Below, one piece after another: positions 21,383-30,830 of a stretch of DNA of 64,000 nucleotides (position 1 is its first letter; every line of letters starts with the position of its first letter). The DNA is from Torymus aiolomorphi. Its lineage: Eukaryota > Arthropoda > Insecta > Hymenoptera > Torymidae. The notes beneath the pieces are model-generated. The model made no database searches. It saw only the letters and a program-made list of their open reading frames with translations, and was not told the DNA's origin. Where the stretch lies: NCBI GenBank assembly GCA_036365515.1, contig CM070874.1, forward strand, positions 247,322,930 to 247,386,929, written 5' to 3'. The translations under genes were made by a program, and so were the position numbers.

Positions 21383-24300
21383 GGCCGAATCCATCTCAAA
21401 TCAGACAGCCCGCGTATGCCTATTTCACCTATCATGTTGAAATAAAAATATTTATGTTCTACTCGAAAAAATATTTTACACGTGTTTTTTTATTTTTTTG
21501 TTTCATCAAAATTTCATGCGTTCAGCGATACCGAAAAATTCCGAGAAAATTCTTTCATTGAGAAAAAAAATTTTCAATGTGATTTTCAGACTGCTATTGT
21601 TTCAGCAGTTTTTCAAGCTTTTAAACATGTAACACATAATTTCACTCAGTTTTGAGCCCTCTTTAACGGCCTTAATGTCATTTTCAAAAAAAAATAAAAA
21701 ATCCACGAGCTATGCACTTTTTACTGAAAAATTCATTTTTTAGAGAAGTGCCTTTTTCTCCAAAACCCCATGTTTTTTTTTGCACAATTTTTGTTGTCGT
21801 GATAGAGGACGGTAATGCCTAGCTAGACGTATTTGTGAGATTCGGTACTTTTTTCCTGGGATAGCGATCACTAATGAGATAACACACAAACAAATTTTTC
21901 ACGCTTAACGCTTATATATAGTCAATGATATTAGAGTCAATGTAAAGGTATTTATCTTTGTGCGTATGTAATATACATGTACGTGCGCCTACTTATAGGA
22001 GTATATGTACTAGTACATTTGTCCGCTAGATGGATATGGTTTGACTTAACATTTACAAAGAAAAGTTCGGTTTCTGCTATATATCACACATCTCGTCTTA
22101 TTTAAAACCATCATCTTTTGGAAAATTATTACATATTTACACCTTATCAACTCAACTACGATGTCTCAATATTACTCAACAGAGAGAATCAAATGTGCAG
22201 ACTTTTAGACAAACACAAACAAATTATTTACAAATCTAGTTCCGTACGTTTAAAACAACTTGAGAATCTTGCTCATCCATTGAAGCACCGCTATCCTCAT
22301 TTACCTTTGACACCTTCTAGATATCTGTGTGAACATTGGTAGAATCGTGCTTTAGAATTGGTGAGTAGTACTGACAATGAATTTATAACGGATAATGAAG
22401 TTACCGATAACGTAGTTGATAGAGATGAAGATTTTTTACCAAGTACTCCAGAACGCATTGAAGAATTTAATAATGAAATAAGTACATCTTTCTTAGGTTC
22501 TGTATCGCCTCTTAAAAGAAAAAATCTTATACATGAAAAATCAATTGAAAATTACGTAACAAAGAAGAAAAAAAAATACTTTCAACATTGTCTAATACCC
22601 TTGATGTGAAGTTGAACAATGTTTATGACGTTTCTATAACAGCAAATGAATCAACTGAATGCCATTGTACAGAATGGATACAAAATCTTGGTCTAGCCTT
22701 GCAAAAGTGTTTTACGGTATCAGAAAAAATAAAAATTCTGACTTTGCTACCTTCATCCTTTACAAAACATGAAATTTTATCTTTATTTCCAGAAATAACA
22801 ATGTATATGATCAACAAATCGAGAAATCTTGTTAAAGAAAAAGGAATTTATTCAGAACCAGATGCATATTCAGGCCATCCGATTGATGAAAACATGGAAA
22901 AAATTGTTATGGAATATTATTTAAATGATGATTTTAATTGTTCAAGACAAAGTCCTAATAAATGTGACGTTGTTACAATTAAAGTTAACAATAAAAAAGA
23001 GAAAAAGTTAAGCGTTTTCTTACTCGAAGTTTAAAAGAGACGTATAAAGTATTTAAAAATGATTATCCAGAATTGAGAATTGGAAAATCGAAATTTTATA
23101 GTTTGCGACCAAAGTATGTCTTACTTAGCCCCATCAAAGAAGTTTGTCTCTGTATCTATTGCGCAAATTATGATTTATTTCTTACGAGCTTAATTAATTT
23201 TAGAGGGAGTAACGTCACAGAGTTGGATGAAAGTCGGTCACAAATAATAAATGCAACAATGTGTTCTGAGCCATCTGATTTATGTTATTTACAAGAATGT
23301 AAACTATGTCCAGGGATTAAGGGAATTACGTTTCATGTTTTAAAACTGCAAGATGTAGAAGGCACAGAAGAAATTACATATGCTTTGTGGGATAATGGAA
23401 ACCTGATTAAAAGACACTATCAATTTCTGCTTTTAAAGATGAACTTTCGGTTTGGACCATGAGGGTTAGTACTCACATGTATGTAAAAAATATACAACGC
23501 AAAGCTATAAAAACAGAAAGAGAAAGTGCTAAAAAAGACTCACATCATTTAGTTCTTCAAATAGACTTCGCTGAAAACTGGGCTGTGATTCATAATAAAG
23601 CTGTTCAAGGAAATCATTGGGTTAATGATCAAATTTCTATTTTCACAGCAGTCTCTTATCAAGGGGATTCGACACAAAGTTTCGCAGTTATAAGTCATGA
23701 CCGAAAACATGATTCAGCGTATGCTTTGCTAGCAGTACAAAAAATTATAAAATTCTTGAAAGAAAATTGTTCTGATTCAATTAAAAAATTACCATCGTAT
23801 CAGACGGCGCTGCGAGTCACTTTAAAAATCGCTTTCAATTAGATGAACTAAAACGAGCACCGTGTGATATAAAATGGTTGTTCTCTGCTACTGGGCACGG
23901 CAAAGGAGCTGTAGATGGTGTGGGTGGACTTATAAAGCATTATGCTACTTCGCATAATCTTCGAGAGCCCCTTGAAGAAGCTATTCAAAACGCAAATGAT
24001 TTTGCAATACATGTTCAAAAATATACTGATGCTATTAAAATAATACATTTACAAGATGCTGAAATAGAACAATTCAGAAAAGAAAAAAATATTGATTGGC
24101 TTACAACTCCAAAGTATCCTGGAATTCAAAAAACTCATATATGGGTTAAAAAACATGTGACGATAAAATACATTGTTTGACAGCAAAGACCGCTGATCAT
24201 CCGCTTACTGAATTAAGAACAATGAAGCAGAAAAACAAAGGTAGTAAAATAGGCATACAAATGAAAAAAAGGTATAAAAATAAAAAATCAAAAAGACGCA

Positions 24301-24925
24301 AATAACAAATAAATACATAGTTATGTGTACCTGTATATTACATACACACAAAGACAAATACCTTTACATTGACTCTAATATCATTGACTATATATAAGCA
24401 TTAGGCGTGAAAAATTTGTTTGTGTGTTATCTCATTAGTGATCGCTATCCCAGGGAAAAAGTACCGAATCTCACAAATACGTCTAGCTAGGCATTACCGT
24501 CCTCTATCACGACAACAAAAATTGTGCAAAAAAAACATGGGGTTTTCGAGAAAAAGGCACTTCCCTAAAAAATGAATTTTTCAGTAAAAAGTGCATAGCT
24601 CGTGGATTTTTTATTTTTTTTGAAAATGACATTAAGGCCGTTAAAGAGGGCTCAAAACTGAGTGAAATTGTGTGTTACACGTTTAAAAGCTCGAAAAACT
24701 GCTGAAACAATAGCAGTCTGAAAATCACATTGAAAATTTTTTTTCTCAATGAAAGAATTTTCTCGGAATTTTTCGGCATCGCTGAACGCATGAAATTTTG
24801 ATGAAACCAAAAAAATAAAAAAACACGTGTAAAATATTTTTTCGAGTAGAACATAAATATTTTTATTTCAACATGATAGGTGAAATAGGCATACGCGGGC
24901 TGTCTGATTTGAGATGGATTCGGCC
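21383..24925 (+). mobile_element. Sola-like DNA transposon with ~600-bp TIRs and 4-bp TSD
   Basis: Termini GGCCGAATCCATCTCAAATC and its complement GATTTGAGATGGATTCGGCC are exact inverted repeats that extend inward for about 600 bp (to about 21990 and from about 24330). Both ends abut the word AAAC (21379-21382 and 24926-24929). The host repeat, known in uninterrupted form near 17600, carries the site once (there AAAT), so this is a 4-bp target duplication. Four-bp duplications and long TIRs fit the Sola superfamily; the transposase remnant inside agrees with a cut-and-paste element. Superfamily assignment is tentative. Confidence 0.75.
22118..24302 (+). pseudogene. Transposase of the Sola-like element, multiply frameshifted
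   Basis: Fragments at 22118-22342, 22358-22609, 22588-23034, 23073-23462, 23459-23842 and 23800-24180 lie in order on the plus strand and form one gene broken by an in-frame TAG (22340-22342) and at least four frame changes. The N-terminal part is acidic and charged. A Cys-rich zone (CLCIYCANYD, then CYLQECKLCPG) precedes what looks like an RNase H-like core: LQIDFAENW, then SDGAASHFKNRFQL near 23800, then GHGKGAVDGVGG. A Lys/Arg-rich tail ends at 24302. The motifs are typical of DDE transposases, but I cannot name the family with certainty. The copy is inactive. Confidence 0.7.
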
Positions 24926-25280
24926 AAACTTGGATTTCAACTAAAAATTGCAAAAAAATTGAATTTTCAATGTTGCATAGATTTTTTATTTTTGCAAATA
25001 TCGACCTAACATTTGAGGAACATTTTTTTTTTATAAAAAACTAAAAGAAAACGAGTTTTGAGTGATTTTAAAATTTTGAGCTGCTGACTTCACTTGAAAT
25101 ATCCCATATATATGTATATAAAGAAGCACAAGTTATTATTATATAAGTTTCAGCTAAAGAGGAAACTGATTTAACAATAAATTTATAACAATATAATATT
25201 TATTACATGGATTTTTCATAATTCAGAGGTATGTGATAATAATTAAGTAAACCATACATATCAAATTGAAAAGGACAGTT

Positions 25281-25526
25281 CAGATAATTTTAACTCAGGC
25301 GTCCCTCATTTAAACACGCTAGTGTACTGTGTAAGTATGTGCAGGGGACCCAGGGTACGCAAACCCTATTCTACAGTTTTCGCCAACGCCTATCAACCAT
25401 TGAGTACACGAGGGTGCGCTCGATGCCGGCCTTGCGTGATTTTGATATCGTGGGTCGGCTTCGAGTAGCGCGAGCCCGTGACTCGTTAAACATCGTTAGG
25501 TCGTTCTCTTTTCCGGCTTTTTAAAT
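25281..25526. other. Spacer before the mitochondrial segment
   Basis: Unclassified GC-moderate sequence, no gene seen. It ends at the junction with cytochrome b DNA. Confidence 0.5.
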
Positions 25527-26003
25527 TAGCTTGATTAAAATTTTCTGGATCTCTTAAAATGTAAGGTTTAAATAAACAAATAATTATTAATATGAACAAT
25601 AAAATAATAAATCCTAAAATATCTTTAATTGAATAATAAAGAATGAAAGGAATTTTATAATAATTTCTATTTAATCCAATAGGATTAGAACTTCCTGTTT
25701 CATGAAGGAATGTTAAATGAATAATTACTATAAATATAATTAATAAAGGTATAATAAAATGAAGTGAATAAAATCGATTTAAGGTGGCATTTCCAACTGA
25801 AAATCCTCCTCATAATCATTGAACTAAAGGTTCTTCTAAATAAGGAATAGCTGATAAAAGATTAGTAATTACTGTTGCCCCTCAAAAAGATATTTGACCT
25901 CATGGTAGTACATATCCTATAAAAGCTATTCCTATAGTAATTAATAAAATTAAAACTCCTATATATCATGTTTTATTTAAAATAAATGAATTATAAAAGT
26001 ATA
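25527..26003 (-). pseudogene. cytb: Nuclear mitochondrial copy: cytochrome b, 3' half
   Basis: On the minus strand, read with the invertebrate mitochondrial code (TGA Trp, ATA Met), it gives cytochrome b residues including GQMSFWGATVITNLLSAI and [19 protein letters not shown]. The end near 25535 corresponds to the ILSDPENF region. Cytochrome b is the membrane core of respiratory complex III. Here it is nuclear: it is bounded by non-mitochondrial DNA and split at 26004 by a hairpin element. It has no ORF in the standard code because of TGA codons. Confidence 0.9.
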
Positions 26004-26299
26004 TTACGATATATGTGACTTAAGTGGCCCATTATTGCACGGCGTGATGTTAGCGCCCGAGCGTAGCGAGGGTGATAAATCACGCCGTGCTGTGGGCCAC
26101 TGAAGTCACATGTATCGTACGATATTTTATAGCACGTTTACCTAAGTCCGCTGTCACGCCTGTCCGTGTCATAAGCAGTTTATTATTGCACCGTGAGGTT
26201 AGCGCACGAGCGTAGCGAGTGCGATAAACACGGTGCAATAATGGACTACTTAAGTCACGGATAGGCGTGACTTAAGTGCGGACTTAGGTCACGCCGTGC
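26004..26299. mobile_element. Double-hairpin element inserted in cytochrome b DNA
   Basis: Two tandem imperfect palindromes. The first spans about 26004-26126 (ATATGTGACTTAAGTGGCCC paired with GGGCCACTGAAGTCACAT) and the second about 26130-26299 (CTAAGTCCGC paired with GCGGACTTAG, with GTCACGCCTGTCCGTG paired inside). Both have a related centre, GTTAGCGC(C)CGAGCGTAGCGAG. Cytochrome b resumes on either side, so the insertion is precise to a few bases. It is unclassified and encodes no protein. Confidence 0.75.
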
Positions 26300-26615
26300 T
26301 ATAATATATATTTCGTCCGATATGAATAAATATAGTAAAGAAAAAAATAGAAGCTCCATTTGTGTGAATTAATCGTATTAGTCATTCATGATTAATATTT
26401 TGAATAATATGAATAATTCTATTAAATGCTAAATTAATTTCAGGGCAATAATGTATTGACAGAAAGAATCCTGAAATAATTTGAATAATTAAATATAAAC
26501 CTAATAAAGATCCAAAATTTCATCATGTAGAAATATTTATTGGAGTAGGTAATAAGATTAATGATGAATAAATAAGTTTTATGATAATATTGTTTTTAAA
26601 AATAGTTTTTTCCAT
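26300..26615 (-). pseudogene. cytb: Nuclear mitochondrial copy: cytochrome b, 5' part
   Basis: Starts at ATG 26615 and reads, with the mitochondrial code, [19 protein letters not shown] and then [18 protein letters not shown] and FIHIGRNMYY, where the hairpin element interrupts it. It is colinear with the 3' half at 25527-26003. It lies directly after ND6, as in insect mitogenomes. Confidence 0.9.
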
Positions 26616-27149
26616 AATTGATTTTTCGAAGTTTAATTTTTTTATTGATGCATAGTTTGACAATTAGAGTTAATGTTATTAATAAATATAATATAGCGAT
26701 TAATGATGGGAAATTTTTTTTTCTAAGTATATAAATGTTAAATTGAAATTTATTTTATTTATATTGAATATATTTATTTCTTTAGTTTGAATTAATCAAA
26801 ATATATTATTAAATTTTATTATAATGATAATTATTAATAATATTGAAAATAATAATTTTAAAGGAGATGATATTAAGAATGTTCATTTTAAAGTTATTTT
26901 TATATTATTACTAAATCTAATAAAATATAGAAATAAAATTATTAATCCTCCAATAAGAATTAGAAATATTAAAAATGAAAATCAGTGAATTTCTAAATTT
27001 ATTCTTAAATTTATTAATGATATAATTGTAATAATAAATAATATAGTTCCTACACAAATAGGGTGAATAAATTTATTATAAGGAATTAAAGATATTATTG
27101 TTGGTAAAATAATTATTGATAAAATAAGAATTAAATTAAATTTTATCAT
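26616..27149 (-). pseudogene. ND6: Nuclear mitochondrial copy: ND6
   Basis: AT-rich minus-strand frame beginning at ATG 27149 and ending at the cytochrome b start. Under the mitochondrial code the first half reads as a hydrophobic membrane protein (for example LEIHWFSFLMFLILIGGLM). Position between tRNA-Pro and cytochrome b and length near 175 codons fit NADH dehydrogenase subunit 6 (complex I). I did not verify every codon; a small frame shift near the 3' end is possible. Confidence 0.8.
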
Positions 27150-27162
27150 TTATAATTTAAAC

Positions 27163-27226
27163 CAAAATATAATTTAAAAAAAATATTAGTTTTGGATATT
27201 AATGTTATAAATATTTGTTGTTTTGA
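27163..27226 (+). tRNA. trnP: Nuclear copy of mitochondrial tRNA-Pro (UGG)
   Basis: The 7-bp acceptor pairs CAAAATA (27163-27169) with TGTTTTG (27219-27225). Anticodon stem TTAGT/ATTAA encloses the loop TTTGGAT with anticodon TGG. Strand and position (opposite to ND6, next to tRNA-Thr) match insect mitogenomes. It is a nuclear relic and is not expected to be expressed. Confidence 0.8.
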
Positions 27227-27599
27227 TTAGCTATAAAGTTAAATTATTTTTAATTTACAAAATTAATATTTTAAAATAGAAATCGATTTGATAGGATGCT
27301 CGTTAGAGTTGATAGGGTTTTGAACATAAATGATCGCCACGAGCCAGACACTTTCTTTATCCAAACACGTTATTTGTCGATGTTTCGGCTCTCGCAGAGA
27401 AGCCCTTTTCAAGGGTTATAAAAATCTTCGGTTAGATACACATTCGCAGTCACAAAAGTTAAAAAAGAAATATTCCGCATTGACAAACTAAAAAAAAATA
27501 CAATTCGTCGTATTGTGTCAAATTATTATAACAGACATTAAATAGTCAAAAAGATTGACTCGTCACAAAATTAATATTTTAAATTAAATTAATATCTAA

Positions 27600-27602
<3 letters not shown>
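27227..27602 (-). pseudogene. trnT: Nuclear copy of mitochondrial tRNA-Thr (UGU), split by an insertion
   Basis: The minus strand holds anticodon stem TTAAT/ATTAA around the loop TTTGTAA (anticodon TGT), with the 3' acceptor AGCTAAT beside tRNA-Pro. The 5' acceptor (ATTAGAT) is found only after a 289-bp insertion at 27276-27564. The rejoined arm pairs imperfectly (one mismatch). Position fits the T-P order of insects. Confidence 0.7.
27276..27564. mobile_element. 289-bp insertion with 19-bp target duplication
   Basis: The word ACAAAATTAATATTTTAAA occurs on both sides (27257-27275 and 27565-27583) while the mitochondrial tRNA should carry it once. A target duplication of this length suggests target-primed reverse transcription. 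The inserted DNA contains, on the minus strand, CTTCTCTGCGAGAGCCGAAAC, cut to fit here as TCTCTGCGAGAGCCGAAAC, a word resembling the hammerhead-bearing ends of Penelope-like elements; that reading is weak because I do not see a complete ribozyme core. Confidence 0.6.
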
Positions 27603-28751
<1,149 letters not shown>

Positions 28752-28811
28752 AGTCGTTTAGCCGTGCACAGGTATACTCCGAGAGAGGTCTAATTGTAAA
28801 CAAGCGCAACA

Positions 28812-30830
28812 ATGGTAGAGTCTGCAGCCAAAGCCATCGATAATTGGTGCAGATGTCTCACCGAGGACGAGACACTGCGCTACATGCAAGCGCTCGGACT
28901 GAAGACAAGCGGTGGAACGTTCCTGAAGCTAGAGCGCATTAGTAAGTGGCTGGCAGGCGACTACGACCCAGAAGATTTTGAAGGTGTAGCCGCCGCTGAT
29001 GAGCATTCCACGTGGGTGGAACGCGCAAATGCTCGCCGCACGTTTCTGGACCGAACGTCCGGCTCGAAATACGACATATCGTGGGCAAACTCCACGTCGG
29101 ACGAGCCGCATCCACTCGAGATTTTAAAAACGGACGCAGCAGTCCAAGGAAACCTCGAGCGCAGTCGCCAATGGGCTTCAAATGCAACCAGAGTCGACAG
29201 CGACGATGAAGCTACGGGCCAAAACGGCATGAACAGCCAGGATGCGGAGGAGAGCGAACAAACCACGACCATAAAAGGGCCGGCAATGTTCGAGATGTCA
29301 ATGGCGGACGGCACGACACTACAAGTGCCAACCGATTGGGCCGTGTACATGGCCGCTGTTGACAAGAAACTCCGGCAAATCGAAGAGTCGACGCGGATCA
29401 CGGCCGCTAACGCAACTCAGCATCCAAACGCCAACAGCACTCGCCGGGAGAGCACCGAAGCAATGCGGAGAGTGACGTTCATGGACATCACGCCCGCCCG
29501 CCGGAATGAAGAAAATCTGCGAGAAGAGACGCAGTCGAGAGGCCTGTCCTCTCGACTAGACATCGGCGGACAGGGACTGCCGACCCCGATACAGCAGCCC
29601 ATTTCGAGGCCTCGACAGCCTCCGGCGGAAGAGAGGCTGCCGCCACCTAGTACCCCGCTGTCGCATCGAACAGGGTTTGGTGGCGCCTGGAGGGGGGGTG
29701 GATCACAGAGCCAGCAGATAGAATCGACTGACTCTGAGATACGGCGCGAAACACGAGGAAGGTCGATGACAGGGTCGTACGAAGAATCGAACCGCACGAC
29801 AGGCAGCGGACTTCGAGATGTCAGCCAAGTAGTGTGCCGATGGGGGTTCAAGTTCGCTGGCGAACCTGGTGAAAGCATGGACACCTTCCTCGAGCGAGTC
29901 GAGGAGAATTGGGAACTCGCCAAGCTTACGGAAGGGGAAATACTGAGTGCCCTTCCGGAGCTATTCGTCGGCGTAGCCGGTACCTGGGTGCGATCCAACA
30001 GGACGAGCTGGATCACCTGGGAGGAATTCTGTCGCCGGATACGGCGATGGAGCGGCATGACGGACCGTGGACAGCAACGGCTGAGGCACGAGGTCGCTTT
30101 GCGAACGCAAGGACCGGAAGAGTCCGTGCATGATTACGTTACGTGCCTCGAAGCAATGATGCGGAAGATGGAGCCACTGCCGACGCTTGATTTCAAGCTG
30201 GGGACGCTACACCGGAACATGAAGCCGCGACTGCAGCAGCTCATTCGACGAAGCGACTTCGAAGACGTTGAGACCTTGCTGGATCTAGCAATGAAGGCGG
30301 AGCTTGCAGTGGACGCGGAGAAGTCCTTCAAGCCTCCGCCGCCGCCGGAGTCGTGCATGTACGGGCAGTGGGCGTACAAACCCCGCAAACCGGCTCCGCC
30401 TAAGGTGAAGGCCGCGGCGGTAGAGACAAAGCTGCCGCCGACTCCACCGCCACCGAAAACGCCGACGATAGATGAAACGATCGAGCGGTTCGCGAAGGTG
30501 ATCTTGGAGGGGATGCAACGCATGCAACAGAAGCAACCGCCCCCTCCTCCACCTGCACCCCCGTCGACGCGGAACCGGAGCGGAGAGAAAGGGTCCCGGA
30601 GAAAGAAGAGTAGCTCCAAACGCCCCAGCAGGAAGACGAGTAGAGGGGGTGGGAAATCAAACTCCAGCAGCGATTCGAGCGAAGAAGACCGAGCCAAGAG
30701 GTCGCCAAGGAGGACAGGCGAACCGAGCGCACCGGCACCGGGAGCATTCAGCTGTTATAGATGCGGCGCTCCCGGAGTAATTCGCCGAAATTGCCCGAAG
30801 TGCGCGGGAAACGTACCGCAGGCGAAGTAA
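28812..30830 (+). CDS. gag: Gypsy element 1 gag polyprotein
   Basis: 672 codons, complete from ATG 28812 to the stop. The N-terminal region has a conserved-looking block (ETLRYMQALGL, then LAGDYDPEDF), also found in the second Gypsy element at 58 kb. The capsid domain lies around residues 335-500 (FKFAGEPGESMDTFLERVEE, TWVRSNRTSWITWEEF, LHRNMKPRL). A Pro-rich stretch follows, then an Arg/Ser-rich basic region and a zinc-knuckle-like CYRCGAPGVIRRNCPKC, where the usual His is Val. Gag packages genomic RNA in cytoplasmic particles. Pol overlaps its end in the -1 frame. No internal stop, so gag is the best preserved gene of the element. Confidence 0.9.
   Translation: MVESAAKAIDNWCRCLTEDETLRYMQALGLKTSGGTFLKLERISKWLAGDYDPEDFEGVAAADEHSTWVERANARRTFLDRTSGSKYDISWANSTSDEPHPLEILKTDAAVQGNLERSRQWASNATRVDSDDEATGQNGMNSQDAEESEQTTTIKGPAMFEMSMADGTTLQVPTDWAVYMAAVDKKLRQIEESTRITAANATQHPNANSTRRESTEAMRRVTFMDITPARRNEENLREETQSRGLSSRLDIGGQGLPTPIQQPISRPRQPPAEERLPPPSTPLSHRTGFGGAWRGGGSQSQQIESTDSEIRRETRGRSMTGSYEESNRTTGSGLRDVSQVVCRWGFKFAGEPGESMDTFLERVEENWELAKLTEGEILSALPELFVGVAGTWVRSNRTSWITWEEFCRRIRRWSGMTDRGQQRLRHEVALRTQGPEESVHDYVTCLEAMMRKMEPLPTLDFKLGTLHRNMKPRLQQLIRRSDFEDVETLLDLAMKAELAVDAEKSFKPPPPPESCMYGQWAYKPRKPAPPKVKAAAVETKLPPTPPPPKTPTIDETIERFAKVILEGMQRMQQKQPPPPPPAPPSTRNRSGEKGSRRKKSSSKRPSRKTSRGGGKSNSSSDSSEEDRAKRSPRRTGEPSAPAPGAFSCYRCGAPGVIRRNCPKCAGNVPQAK

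Larger units (their letters stand above)
17223..25280. mobile_element. Palindromic non-autonomous element, split by two later insertions
   Basis: The left terminus AACTGTCCTTTTCAATTTG (17223) matches the inverted right terminus CAAATTGAAAAGGACAGTT (to 25280). Left arm 17223-17860 is complementary to the combined pieces 18155-18204, 21166-21378 and 24930-25280. The original element was about 1.5 kb and almost one palindrome. The right arm was split first or later by a LINE (18205-21165) and by a transposon with TIRs (21383-24925). It has no coding capacity of its own. I found no clear target duplication. Confidence 0.8.

Noticed and set aside
26004..26299. Bacterial origin of the GAGCGTAGCGAG hairpins
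   Set aside because: Short words resemble bacterial repeats, but the DNA is embedded in a nuclear mitochondrial copy and nothing else is bacterial.
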